DNA from: Shimia thalassica
GTDB taxonomy: Bacteria > Pseudomonadota > Alphaproteobacteria > Rhodobacterales > Rhodobacteraceae
Assembly (NCBI RefSeq): GCF_001458215.1
Contig: NZ_CYTW01000001.1
Coordinates: 124,001-188,000 of the forward strand
Length of the DNA: 64,000 nt
Direction of reading: 5' to 3'
Shown: positions 8,981 to 17,767 of the stretch, piece after piece
Position numbering within the stretch: the stretch's first letter is position 1
Layout: every line of letters begins with the position of its first letter
Notes under the pieces: model-generated
What the model was told of the DNA's origin: nothing
Databases searched by the model: none
The model's input: the letters and a program-made list of their open reading frames with translations, nothing else
Position numbers and translations under genes: made by a program

Positions 8981-9610
8981 TCAGGCAGGTTCGGAAACGG
9001 CAAGCCCGCCGATGTTCTGAAGCAGCTTTACCACCTCATCAACGCCTTTACGGTGACGCATCTGGCCAAACACAAACGGACGGCCTTTGCGCATTCGTGT
9101 CGCGTCGCGCTCCATCACGTCGAGGCTTGCACCAACATAGGGGGCAAGGTCGGTTTTGTTGATAATCAGAATGTCCGATTTGGTGATCGCGGGCCCGCCC
9201 TTGCGCGGGATTTCCTCTCCGGCGGCAACATCGATGACATAGAGCGTCACATCCGCCAGTTCGGGGCTGAAAGTCGCCGACAGGTTGTCGCCGCCACTTT
9301 CAATCAGCACGACTTCGACATCGGGGTGGCGTTCCTGCATCTCGGCAACCGCGGCCAGATTGATAGAGGCATCTTCGCGGATTGCCGTATGCGGGCAGCC
9401 TCCGGTTTCGACACCAATAATGCGGTCTTGGGGCAAAATTTGCATGCGCATCAACGCTTCGGCATCTTCTTGGGTATAGATGTCATTGGTAATGACACCG
9501 ATGGAATAGAGATCACGCAGCGCTTCGCTTAAGGCGGCGGTAAGCGTGGTTTTTCCTGCCCCGACGGGGCCGCCGATACCCACGCGCAGGGGACCATTCA
9601 TTGATGTCAT
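8981..9610 (-). CDS. ureG: Urease accessory GTPase UreG
   Basis: A 209-residue SIMIBI-class GTPase with P-loop GPVGAGKT (14-21), the nickel-binding Cys-Pro-His motif in [13 protein letters not shown], the ESGGDNL switch motif and the [10 protein letters not shown] base-recognition motif. It drives GTP-dependent nickel delivery to the urease active site in complex with UreD, UreF and UreE. Its ATG overlaps the ureF stop codon (ATGA at 9607-9610), and a GAGGA site lies 10 bases upstream. It is the last gene of the ureDAxBCEFG operon. Confidence 0.97.
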   Translation of the reverse strand: MTSMNGPLRVGIGGPVGAGKTTLTAALSEALRDLYSIGVITNDIYTQEDAEALMRMQILPQDRIIGVETGGCPHTAIREDASINLAAVAEMQERHPDVEVVLIESGGDNLSATFSPELADVTLYVIDVAAGEEIPRKGGPAITKSDILIINKTDLAPYVGASLDVMERDATRMRKGRPFVFGQMRHRKGVDEVVKLLQNIGGLAVSEPA

Positions 9611-10272
9611 GTTCGAAAAATCCTCGAATACTGTGTTTCGTGTTTCATGGCCGCGATGTCGGACATGAAGGCCGAGCTGCCCAAATCGTCAAGTGACCCC
9701 GTCGTGGCTTTGGCCGCGACGCTTGCACACAACGGGGTCAGCTCTCGAATAAGGGTTTGTCCCTCGACCTGACCAAGTGGCACAAGGCGCATGGCGGCCG
9801 AGATCAGATTGCTCATAAAGCTTTGCAGATACATTTGCGCCGTGAGGTCCAAGGGCAGCGCCTCAAGGTGCGCGGCATGTCCCACCGCCACAGGATAGCT
9901 CAACCCTGTTAACGCATTCGCCCAGATCGCCGAGGTCGTCGCACAAAAGGCATCCCCTTGAAGGCGGCTTTCCATCAAGCGTTCTTTGGACGAAGCAAGC
10001 GCCCTACAGGTGGCTTCGACCTCTTGCAGGTCTTCGTCTGAGTTTGCCAGATAGGCCTGGGCCAGAAGAATGGCATCATTCCGACCGGCACCACTGTTCA
10101 AAACGCTTTGAACCCATGCGCGGGTGGTTTGGGCATCAACCACATCCCCGGCATCAATCGCCCATTCCAAACCATGAGAGTAAGCAAAGGCACCCACAGG
10201 AAATGCGGGCGAAAACCATTGCGTCAGGGTCAGGATATCAGTGTGCGTGGCCATGAGTTCGTCCATGCCCAT
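9607..10272 (-). CDS. ureF: Urease accessory protein UreF
   Basis: The characteristic N-terminal motif [19 protein letters not shown] identifies UreF, the scaffold that links UreG to the UreD-apourease complex and acts as a fidelity checkpoint for nickel insertion. The protein is all-helical and 221 residues from the ATG at 10272, which has an AGAAGG site eight bases upstream; that start overlaps the end of ureE by 35 bases. Alternatives at 10266 and 10254 are weaker. The stop overlaps ureG, implying translational coupling. Confidence 0.95.
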   Translation of the reverse strand: MGMDELMATHTDILTLTQWFSPAFPVGAFAYSHGLEWAIDAGDVVDAQTTRAWVQSVLNSGAGRNDAILLAQAYLANSDEDLQEVEATCRALASSKERLMESRLQGDAFCATTSAIWANALTGLSYPVAVGHAAHLEALPLDLTAQMYLQSFMSNLISAAMRLVPLGQVEGQTLIRELTPLCASVAAKATTGSLDDLGSSAFMSDIAAMKHETQYSRIFRT

Positions 10273-10690
10273 AGGCGCCGCCTTCTGGGGTGAAAGGTTC
10301 AACGACTTCGCGCACTGTGGCCCCAATTTTGCCCAGCATATCGCGGATCACGTGATCGCGCTGGATGAACAGTCGGTCTTTTTCGATCTGACAGGGCGTG
10401 TGGCGGTTACCGATGTGCCATGCGATCCGGGGCAGGTCGTCTCCGGTCACTTCAAGCAGTTCTTCAGGGGCGGCAACGATGCCGACTTCGCGGCCATCGT
10501 CCAGAACAAGAACGCCGCCATGATCCAGAGATGTGGTCTTTGCCAGATCGACCAGAACGGATTGACCGTCGTCTGTCGTCAGCATTTTGCGGCGTAGAAA
10601 CCGCCCGTCATAGTCCAGTGCCACCTGGGCCGAGAGGGTCGCGTGGGCATGAGAGCGATAGGCGCGGGCTGTTGGGAAGGTTTGGGTCAT
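10238..10690 (-). CDS. ureE: Urease accessory nickel chaperone UreE
   Basis: A 150-residue protein with the two UreE domains (peptide-binding N-terminal about 1-75, metal-binding C-terminal) and the nickel-site His in IAWHIGNRHTPCQI. It ends in a His-rich tail ([10 protein letters not shown]) that binds additional nickel. UreE donates Ni2+ to UreG. It lies 10 bases downstream of ureC and overlaps ureF. Confidence 0.95.
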   Translation of the reverse strand: MTQTFPTARAYRSHAHATLSAQVALDYDGRFLRRKMLTTDDGQSVLVDLAKTTSLDHGGVLVLDDGREVGIVAAPEELLEVTGDDLPRIAWHIGNRHTPCQIEKDRLFIQRDHVIRDMLGKIGATVREVVEPFTPEGGAYGHGRTHGHAH

Positions 10691-10700
10691 TGTCGTTTAC

Positions 10701-12461
10701 TCAAAACATGAAATAGCGTTGCGCCATCGGAAGGGTTTCCGCAGGCTCGCAGGTAAGAAGCTCGCCATCAGCGCGCACTTCATAGGTTTCGGGGCTCACT
10801 TCGATTTCCGGCGTGGCATTGTTCAGCAACAGATCGGATTTGCCGATATTGCGTGTATTGGACACGGCAACTGTTTGCTTGGCCAGCCCCCAGCGGTTAC
10901 CGATGTCTTCGGCCTGAGCGGCGGCGCTGACAAAGGTCACGGCGGAATTTTCGACCGAACGGCCATAGGCGCCAAACATCGGGCGGCTGTAAACCGGTTG
11001 CGGCGTTGGGATCGATGCATTCGGGTCGCCCATCTGTGCCATTGCAATCGTGCCGCCCAACAGAACCATCTCGGGTTTTACGCCAAAAAACGCGGGGCTC
11101 CACAAAACGAGGTCTGCACGCTTCCCTTCCGCGATGCTGCCGATCTCTTGTGACAGCCCATGCGCGATGGCGGGATTGATGGTGTATTTCGCGATATAGC
11201 GGCGGACCCTGAAGTTGTCGTTTTCGCCGGTTTCTTCCGCCAGACGACCCCGTTGTTTCTTCATTTTATCAGCGGTCTGCCATGTGCGGATGAGCACCTC
11301 GCCCACACGGCCCATGGCCTGACTGTCTGACGCAATGATCGAAAACGCGCCCATGTCATGCAGGATGTCTTCGGCCGCGATGGTTTCGCGGCGGATACGG
11401 CTTTCGGCAAAGGCCACATCCTCGGGGATCGATTTGTCGAGGTGGTGACAGACCATCAACATGTCGAGGTGTTCGTCGACGGTGTTCACGGTGAAGGGGC
11501 GGGTCGGGTTTGTCGACGATGGCAAAACGTGTTCTTCGCCACAGATTTTGATGATGTCGGGCGCGTGCCCGCCGCCGGCACCTTCGGTGTGGAAGGCGTG
11601 GATGGTACGGCCCTTCATGGCAGCGACCGTGTTTTCAACAAAACCCGATTCATTCAACGTATCGGTGTGGATCATCACCTGCACGTCCATCGCGTCGGCA
11701 ACGGACAAACAGCAATCAATCGCGGCAGGCGTGGTGCCCCAGTCCTCGTGCAGTTTGAGCGCGCAGGCGCCCCCCTTGATCTGTTCTTCCAGTGCCGCGG
11801 GAAGCGAGGCATTGCCTTTGCCTGCAAAGGCAAGGTTCATCGGAAACGCATCCGCAGCTTGCATCATGCGTCCGATATGCCAAGGGCCCGGCGTGCAGGT
11901 GGTGGCAAGGGTGCCATGCGCGGGACCGGTGCCGCCGCCCAGCATTGTGGTCAGGCCGGAATGCAAGGCGTCTTCGATTTGTTGGGGGCAGATAAAGTGG
12001 ATGTGGCTGTCGAAACCGCCAGCCGTCAAAATCCGGCCTTCTCCCGCAATAGCCTCGGTGCCGGGCCCGACAATAATGTCTACACCCGGTTGGGTGTCGG
12101 GGTTTCCGGCCTTGCCGATTTTGGCGATGCGCCCGTCTTTCAGTCCGACATCCGCTTTGTAGATCCCGCTATGGTCCACGATCAGAGCATTGGTGATAAC
12201 CGTATCGACCGCGCCTTCGGCGCGGGTGGTCTGGGCTTGGCCCATGCCGTCACGGATAACCTTGCCACCGCCGAATTTGACTTCTTCACCATAAAGAAGA
12301 GCATTCGAGCCTGAACCGCCGGTTTGGGCGGCCCCCGCACGTTCTGCGGTCAGGTCACGTTCGACTTCGATAATCAGATCGGTGTCGGCAAGACGCAAGC
12401 GGTCGCCTGTGGTCGGGCCAAACATGGCTGCATAATCTGCGCGGGAAATATGGCTGGGCAT
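10701..12461 (-). CDS. ureC: Urease alpha subunit UreC
   Basis: The catalytic subunit of urease, hydrolysing urea to ammonia and carbamate at a dinuclear nickel site. Ligands are visible: HIH at 153-155, the carbamylated Lys236 in LKLHEDWG, and the flap motif MVCHH with Cys338 and the catalytic His339. At 586 residues it is about 17 longer than the enteric protein; the extra residues sit near 40-56 ([15 protein letters not shown]) in a surface position before [10 protein letters not shown] and account for the shifted numbering of all later ligands. The start codon overlaps the ureB stop by one base (TAATG). Confidence 0.98.
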   Translation of the reverse strand: MPSHISRADYAAMFGPTTGDRLRLADTDLIIEVERDLTAERAGAAQTGGSGSNALLYGEEVKFGGGKVIRDGMGQAQTTRAEGAVDTVITNALIVDHSGIYKADVGLKDGRIAKIGKAGNPDTQPGVDIIVGPGTEAIAGEGRILTAGGFDSHIHFICPQQIEDALHSGLTTMLGGGTGPAHGTLATTCTPGPWHIGRMMQAADAFPMNLAFAGKGNASLPAALEEQIKGGACALKLHEDWGTTPAAIDCCLSVADAMDVQVMIHTDTLNESGFVENTVAAMKGRTIHAFHTEGAGGGHAPDIIKICGEEHVLPSSTNPTRPFTVNTVDEHLDMLMVCHHLDKSIPEDVAFAESRIRRETIAAEDILHDMGAFSIIASDSQAMGRVGEVLIRTWQTADKMKKQRGRLAEETGENDNFRVRRYIAKYTINPAIAHGLSQEIGSIAEGKRADLVLWSPAFFGVKPEMVLLGGTIAMAQMGDPNASIPTPQPVYSRPMFGAYGRSVENSAVTFVSAAAQAEDIGNRWGLAKQTVAVSNTRNIGKSDLLLNNATPEIEVSPETYEVRADGELLTCEPAETLPMAQRYFMF

Positions 12462-12766
12462 TAGAGGTCTCCCATGACCTTTTGGTTAAATCCGAAAACG
12501 CGGCGCGCACCAGATACTGGAACAAGGTGCACTTCGCGTCGCTGACCAGGTTCAAAGCGCACAGCGGTGCCTGCGGCGATATCAAGCCGTTGACCGTGTG
12601 CGGCCTCGCGATCGAAATCGAGCGCGGCATTCGCTTCGGCAAAGTGATAGTGACTGCCAACCTGAACGGGCCGGTCGCCCGTGTTGGCCACCATAAGGGT
12701 GGTGACCGCGCGCCCTTCGTTCAGTTCAAGCGTGCCCTCGGCAGGAAACAGTTCGCCGGGGATCAT
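12461..12766 (-). CDS. ureB: Urease beta subunit UreB
   Basis: A 101-residue subunit starting with the standard MIPGEL and containing [17 protein letters not shown] and [10 protein letters not shown], which are diagnostic of UreB. It packs against UreC in the (UreABC)3 complex and stabilises the flap. The ATG at 12766 overlaps the stop of the upstream small gene (ATGA), which fixes the start even though the same frame stays open for 21 more codons upstream. Confidence 0.97.
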   Translation of the reverse strand: MIPGELFPAEGTLELNEGRAVTTLMVANTGDRPVQVGSHYHFAEANAALDFDREAAHGQRLDIAAGTAVRFEPGQRREVHLVPVSGARRVFGFNQKVMGDL

Positions 12767-12924
12767 TTGCCGCGCATCCACAAAAAGGCCGCTGCTGCAG
12801 ACGCCATGATCAAAAGCAAGGGAACCCATGACGGGTCCGACGCGTGGGGATGCATGTGAGCGCCGCTGTGTGCCAATGCAGGGGCGGCGGAAAGTGTAGC
12901 AATCGTTGCCAGCAAAGTTTTCAT
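12763..12924 (-). CDS. 53-residue His-rich single-span membrane peptide inside the urease operon
   Basis: Too short for routine gene calls, but well supported. It has an ATG with an AGGAG ribosome site 12 bases after the ureA stop, and its stop codon overlaps the ureB start (ATGA). Residues 1-18 form a signal-peptide-like segment ending ALA. The next stretch, HSGAHMHPH (19-27), holds four histidines, then comes a hydrophobic span (about 33-49) and a basic RGK tail. If the signal is cleaved the mature N-terminus is a histidine. A periplasm-facing metal-binding peptide, perhaps for nickel, is inferred; no family was recognised with certainty. Confidence 0.85.
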   Translation of the reverse strand: MKTLLATIATLSAAPALAHSGAHMHPHASDPSWVPLLLIMASAAAAFLWMRGK

Positions 12925-12936
12925 CTCGGGTCTCCT

Positions 12937-13239
12937 TTAGCGGATCGGGTTGTGAACGGTGACAAGCTTGGTGCCATCCGGGAAAGTTGCTTCGACTTGG
13001 ACTTCATGGATCATCTCGGAGATGCCCTCCATGCAGTCTTCTACGGTGATGATCTGAGCGCCGGCCTCCATCAGGTCGGCGACGGAACGCCCGTCGCGCG
13101 CACCTTCAACCACCGCATCGGTGATCAGCGCGATTGCTTCCGGATGGTTCAGCTTGACGCCACGCGCCAAACGTTTGCGGGCAACCTCGGCTGCCATAGC
13201 GATCAGGAGTTTGTCTTTTTCTCTCGGGGTCAGATTCAT
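12937..13239 (-). CDS. ureA: Urease gamma subunit UreA
   Basis: A 100-residue subunit with the classic N-terminus [10 protein letters not shown] and core [22 protein letters not shown] and [20 protein letters not shown]. Together with UreB and UreC it forms the apoenzyme. It starts two bases after the ureD stop and is followed, 12 bases on, by the small membrane-peptide gene. Confidence 0.98.
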   Translation of the reverse strand: MNLTPREKDKLLIAMAAEVARKRLARGVKLNHPEAIALITDAVVEGARDGRSVADLMEAGAQIITVEDCMEGISEMIHEVQVEATFPDGTKLVTVHNPIR

Positions 13240-13240
13240 G

Positions 13241-14002
13241 TCAGATCATCCAGCATCGTGGGAGGGGGGCCTTGTTCAACAATGTGAGGGCCGGAATAAG
13301 GGATTTACGCAGGACAAAGCTGTCCTCGGCCAACACGCGCATAACCAGCACGTCAGGCTGTAAAAGGCTGGCGCCCGCGGTATCAGGCAGCAGGTCGCGA
13401 AGAGTGTTCAGATGGGCTTCGGCGTTGTTTGCCACATAGACAACCGAGGCCATTGCACCCGCACCATTGGCGATGAACGGATTGGCAAAATGTGCTGTGA
13501 CATCTCCCTCAAGGCGCAGGGCGTCCAGATATAAGGGCGTGCCATCGCGGCGAATGTCGATGCGGTCTTTGAGGGTGGCATCGTTGACTGTTTCCCCCAT
13601 GGCTGCGCGGCCAAGCACCAAAGGTTCGACCAGCAAAAGCGTTGCGTCCGGTGCCATTTCGACAGCGAGTTTGCGATTGAGAGACGATTGGTCAAACAGG
13701 ATGGTTTCCTGAGGAAGCCAGTTTATACGCGCATTCGAAGCGACTCGAAGATTGTTGCGCACGGTGCCGGTTTGACCCGGCTGTGCCCGATAGGCCCGTT
13801 CGCAGGCTTGGGTCGTGACCGTTAGTTGTGTGCCTTGGCCTGCGTAACCTGCAAACGAGAAGTCATCGCCTCCTGTTACGCCGCCGGCGGTATTCACCAG
13901 AACGGTTTCAAATGCTGACCGTGGCAAGCGCGGAAAGAGGCACTTCATAGAGCCGGATTGACGGAAACCATCAAGCACGGTTTTGCCATTACGCAGCTTC
14001 AC
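13241..14002 (-). CDS. ureD: Urease accessory protein UreD (start uncertain)
   Basis: UreD motifs are clear: [39 protein letters not shown] and a C-terminal PRCWMI. UreD binds apourease first and carries nickel through an internal tunnel with UreF and UreG. The first usual start codon is GTG 14002 (253 residues), but UreD-like sequence continues in frame upstream ([14 protein letters not shown] up to about 14038) with no ATG, GTG or TTG before the stop further up. CTG 14008 or ATT 14023 are the only near-cognate choices. It is the first gene of the operon. Confidence 0.93.
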   Translation of the reverse strand: MKLRNGKTVLDGFRQSGSMKCLFPRLPRSAFETVLVNTAGGVTGGDDFSFAGYAGQGTQLTVTTQACERAYRAQPGQTGTVRNNLRVASNARINWLPQETILFDQSSLNRKLAVEMAPDATLLLVEPLVLGRAAMGETVNDATLKDRIDIRRDGTPLYLDALRLEGDVTAHFANPFIANGAGAMASVVYVANNAEAHLNTLRDLLPDTAGASLLQPDVLVMRVLAEDSFVLRKSLIPALTLLNKAPLPRCWMI

Positions 14003-14467
14003 ACTCAGCTTTGCGTCTCCAATGGCGCGGGGCTGGCCCGTTAACCTTTGTGCTGTCGATATGTGCGGCTTGATGTTGATGAGTCGTCCCCAAATGGCGT
14101 TGTTGCACTCTTTTTCGTCGCTCTTAGGCCCGAAACACCATTGTTGGTGATCATTTTGAGGGTGTGGTTAGGTGTGTTTGATTAAAAAATAATCATACAT
14201 GGAAAAGTCAGCTTAAAAATTAATCTATTGGTGCGATGAGCCCTCAATCAAGGGCCAGCAAAATTGCTATCGGCGCTGCGATGCAGAATCGCTATAGGCA
14301 CCTGCTGGGGATGTATGTCTGAAAATGTGGGTGTGTGACGACCGATCGAACTGGAACCTCGGAAAGGCCGCCACACGGATTGCAACAATAACTGTTGCAG
14401 AGTCAGGTAAGGGAAGTCGGCGCCCCTGCGCAAGTCATTCCACCTAAGACTCTGCATGGAGGATAGA
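14003..14467. other. Intergenic region between the divergent urease and urea-transporter operons
   Basis: It should hold both promoters. The first 60 bases appear to encode the missing N-terminus of UreD. A perfect palindrome TGATTA-N5-TAATCA lies at 14179-14195 in an AT-rich patch and is a candidate operator. No good sigma-54 element with exact GG-N10-GC spacing was found. No other gene is visible. Confidence 0.6.
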
Positions 14468-15748
14468 ATGAACTTTCTGAAATCAACTCTCGCCGGTTCA
14501 ATGGTTTTCGCCACTCTGGCCACCTCGGCTTTGTCGGCTGAAGACACTATCAAAGTCGGTGTTTTGCATTCGCTGTCCGGCACTATGGCCATTTCAGAGA
14601 CCACTTTGAAAGACACCATGCTGATGCTGATCGATCAGCAAAACGCCAAAGGCGGCCTGCTGGGCAAGCAATTGGAAGCGGTTGTCGTAGATCCTGCGTC
14701 TGACTGGCCTCTGTTCGCGGAAAAGGCGCGTGAGCTGCTGACCGTGCATGACGTAGACGTCATTTTTGGTAACTGGACATCGGTTTCGCGTAAATCTGTT
14801 CTGCCAGTGATCGAAGAGCTGAACGGCCTGCTGTTCTACCCTGTTCAGTACGAAGGTGAAGAAAGCTCGAAGAACGTTTTCTATACCGGTGCTGCTCCCA
14901 ACCAGCAGGCGATCCCTGCGACCGACTATTTCCTGGACGAGCTGGGTGTTGAGAAATTCGCGCTGCTGGGAACCGACTATGTTTACCCGCGTACAACCAA
15001 CAACATTCTGGAAAGCTACCTGAAGGGTAAGGGGATCGCGGATGACGACATCTTCGTGAACTACACACCCTTTGGCCATTCCGACTGGTCCAAGATCGTT
15101 GCTGACGTTGTTGCGCTGGGCGCAGACGGTAAAAAGGTTGGTGTGATCTCGACCATCAACGGCGATGCAAACATCGGCTTCTACAAAGAACTGGCTGCGG
15201 CCGGCGTTTCGGCTGACGACATCCCTGTGGTTGCCTTCTCGGTTGGGGAAGAAGAGCTGGCTGGTCTGGACACGTCGAACCTCGTTGGTCACCTTGCGGC
15301 ATGGAACTATTTCCAGTCTGCTGAAAGTGACGCGAACGCAGAATTCATCGAAACATGGAAAGCTGCCATGGGCGATGAGCGCGTTACCAACGACCCGATG
15401 GAAGCACACTTTATCGGCTTCAACATGTGGGTGAACGCTGCGACCGAAGCTGGTTCGACCGAGGTCGATGCTGTGCGTGACGCAATGTATGGTCAGGAAT
15501 ATTCGAACCTGACGGGCGGTACCGCAGTTATGCTGCCAAACCACCACCTTGCTAAACCGGTTCTGATTGGTGAAATTCAGGCCGACGGCCAATTCGATAT
15601 CATCAGCCAGACAGAAGAAGTGCCAGGCGATGCTTGGACAGACTTCCTACCCGAGTCGGCTGTTCTGAAGTCGGACTGGAAAGACCTTGGTTGCGGTATG
15701 TACAACACCGAAACCAAAACATGCGTTCAGACTCTGTCGAACTACTAA
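14468..15748 (+). CDS. urtA: Urea ABC transporter substrate-binding protein UrtA
   Basis: A 426-residue periplasmic binding protein of the leucine/amide family with a signal peptide ending ALS-AE near residue 28. IKVGVLHSLSGTMA, VFYTGAAPNQQAIP, LLGTDYVYPRTTN and GHLAAWNYFQ are typical of UrtA/FmdD urea and short-chain amide binders. The ATG at 14468 has GGAGG upstream; an in-frame ATG 12 bases earlier would include the ribosome site. Divergence from the urease operon supports urea as ligand. A long hairpin follows, so urtA message probably accumulates above the rest of the operon. Confidence 0.95.
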   Translation: MNFLKSTLAGSMVFATLATSALSAEDTIKVGVLHSLSGTMAISETTLKDTMLMLIDQQNAKGGLLGKQLEAVVVDPASDWPLFAEKARELLTVHDVDVIFGNWTSVSRKSVLPVIEELNGLLFYPVQYEGEESSKNVFYTGAAPNQQAIPATDYFLDELGVEKFALLGTDYVYPRTTNNILESYLKGKGIADDDIFVNYTPFGHSDWSKIVADVVALGADGKKVGVISTINGDANIGFYKELAAAGVSADDIPVVAFSVGEEELAGLDTSNLVGHLAAWNYFQSAESDANAEFIETWKAAMGDERVTNDPMEAHFIGFNMWVNAATEAGSTEVDAVRDAMYGQEYSNLTGGTAVMLPNHHLAKPVLIGEIQADGQFDIISQTEEVPGDAWTDFLPESAVLKSDWKDLGCGMYNTETKTCVQTLSNY

Positions 15749-15758
15749 GACCTGAATA

Positions 15759-15788
15759 GGAGAAAGGGGTTCCTTGACCCCTTTCTCC
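15759..15788 (+). terminator. Attenuating hairpin between urtA and urtB
   Basis: A perfect 12-bp stem (15759-15770 with 15777-15788) with a 6-base loop lies 10 bases after the urtA stop. It has no T run, so it probably protects the urtA mRNA 3' end or attenuates rather than ending transcription. Confidence 0.65.
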
Positions 15789-15808
15789 GCAATCTCGGAA
15801 CACCCCTT

Positions 15809-17764
15809 ATGAGACATCTTCTGATTGCGATTATCGCAACTCTATTGTCGTGCACTGGTGCCTTCGCACAAGAGGGGGCCATCCAGCCTGTCCTCCAGAA
15901 CCACCAAGCCGCCATTGTAAAAAGCTCTCGCAAAACAATCGCTCCGGCAATTGACGCGATTGCCTCGAGCGGCGTGCCGCAGGCACAACAGGTCCTCGAG
16001 GTCTGGGCAGCCAAAAACATGTGGATGCGCAAATCTGACGGTGTGTTCTTTATTGCCGAGAAAGCCGAAGACAAAACCTATCGGTTGACCGATTTTGACA
16101 CCGGTCAAACAATTGACGGTGTCTTGAAAGCTGATCTGAAACAGATCAAACCCAACAGCGGTATTCGCGCCATGATCGGCACCGCGTTGGTCCGGTTCCA
16201 ATTGATGGATGCCGACAAAGACAAACGTCAGGATGCGTTGACGTCGATCGAACGCGACCCCGAGGCTGCACATCTGGCACCTCTGCGGGCGTCGATTGAT
16301 GCCGAACCTGACGCAGGCCTAAAGGCCCAAAAACAACGGTTGGAACGTCTTCTGACCATTGGCTACGACGAAGATACGCAAGCCCGTGTTGACGCCATTC
16401 TGGAGATGTCAGGCGATCTTGGTGTCGATGTCCGTGCCACGCTGAACCCATTGATGACCACCACCCGTGCAGTTTCCGCGGGGGACGTGCCGCAAGGGCT
16501 GAACATCGCGCAGGTTCTGGTTCCGGGAAAAGAGGATTTCGACACAGAAGCTGCTTATGAGCTGCTTGTGAAAGAAAACCTTGCCGCACCGCGCCTGTCG
16601 TCTGGCGAGATGCGCGCGATTTTGGCCGAACACATTGACGGTGGCAGCATCGCAGGTGTGCCAGTCGCCCAAATGAACACGCTGGAAAACCGCAGCAAGG
16701 CCTATGCGTCGCTTGCCGCAGAGGGCAAAGTGCCCCCGCTGGTCACCGATGAAACCATTCAGGCAGCATTGGCAACACACGTCTTCTATGATGTCTACTC
16801 CGAACCCTCTGCCGAGGTGACCGACGCGGCACAGAAAGCTCTTAACGATATCTCGGTCAATGTCGGCATGAACCAGGCCCTTGATTTGACGTTGGATGCC
16901 TTGTCACTGGCGTCGATCTATTTTCTGGCGGCGATCGGGCTGGCCATCACCTTTGGTGTGATGGGCGTTATCAATATGGCGCATGGTGAATTCATCATGA
17001 TGGGCGCCTATACCGGTTACGTCGTTCAGCAGATCATTCCCGATCATACCATTTCCATTATTGTGGCCATACCACTGGCCTTTGCGGTGACGTTTGCCGC
17101 AGGTGTCGCAATGGAGCGATTGGTCATCCGCTGGCTCTATAACCGCCCGCTCGAGACGCTTCTTGCGACCTTCGGGATTTCCATCGCGTTGCAACAGCTG
17201 GCCAAAAACATCTTTGGGACACAGGCGCGTCCGCTCACGGCACCCGGTTGGCTGGACGGCGCATGGGTGATCAATGATGTTGTCTCGATCAGCTATATCC
17301 GCATCGCGATCTTCATTCTCGCCTTTATCTTCCTCGGGGTCTTCCTGTTCATCATGAAGCGCACCCGGCTGGGACTGGAGACACGTGCCGTAACCCAGAA
17401 CCCGCGTATGGCTTCGTCGATGGGGATCAACAAAGACAAGGTGAACATGCTGACCTTTGGTTTGGGGTCGGGCATCGCAGGTATTGCCGGCGTCGCCATC
17501 GGTCTGTTTGCCAAGGTCACGTCCGAGCTGGGCAGCGACTATATCGTTCAGAGTTTCATGACCGTCGTTGTCGGAGGTGTCGGCAACATCTGGGGCACAT
17601 TGGCCGGGGCAACGATGATCGGCTTCCTTCAAAAAGGAATCGAATGGCTGAACCCGTCAAACACGCTGGCGGCGCAAACCTATATGATCATCTTCATCAT
17701 CATTTTCATTCAATTCCGGCCGAGGGGCATCGTTGCCCTCAAAGGCCGCGCGGCGGGGGATTGA
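15809..17764 (+). CDS. urtB: Urea ABC transporter permease UrtB with long N-terminal domain
   Basis: The C-terminal 300 residues (about 350-650) form a LivH-type permease with eight or so membrane spans and the motifs GVINMAHGEFIMMGAYTGY and GGVGNIWGTLAGA. The N-terminal 330 residues, after a signal peptide (MRHLLIAIIATLLSCTGAFA), form an extra periplasmic, largely helical domain found in proteobacterial UrtB but absent from LivH. Its role is not known. The start lacks a strong ribosome site and lies just past the urtA hairpin. Confidence 0.93.
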   Translation: MRHLLIAIIATLLSCTGAFAQEGAIQPVLQNHQAAIVKSSRKTIAPAIDAIASSGVPQAQQVLEVWAAKNMWMRKSDGVFFIAEKAEDKTYRLTDFDTGQTIDGVLKADLKQIKPNSGIRAMIGTALVRFQLMDADKDKRQDALTSIERDPEAAHLAPLRASIDAEPDAGLKAQKQRLERLLTIGYDEDTQARVDAILEMSGDLGVDVRATLNPLMTTTRAVSAGDVPQGLNIAQVLVPGKEDFDTEAAYELLVKENLAAPRLSSGEMRAILAEHIDGGSIAGVPVAQMNTLENRSKAYASLAAEGKVPPLVTDETIQAALATHVFYDVYSEPSAEVTDAAQKALNDISVNVGMNQALDLTLDALSLASIYFLAAIGLAITFGVMGVINMAHGEFIMMGAYTGYVVQQIIPDHTISIIVAIPLAFAVTFAAGVAMERLVIRWLYNRPLETLLATFGISIALQQLAKNIFGTQARPLTAPGWLDGAWVINDVVSISYIRIAIFILAFIFLGVFLFIMKRTRLGLETRAVTQNPRMASSMGINKDKVNMLTFGLGSGIAGIAGVAIGLFAKVTSELGSDYIVQSFMTVVVGGVGNIWGTLAGATMIGFLQKGIEWLNPSNTLAAQTYMIIFIIIFIQFRPRGIVALKGRAAGD

Positions 17765-17767
17765 GCC

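Noticed and set aside
14260..14280. Possible sigma-54 promoter upstream of urtA
   Set aside because: The GG and GC elements are 11 bases apart rather than the strict 10.
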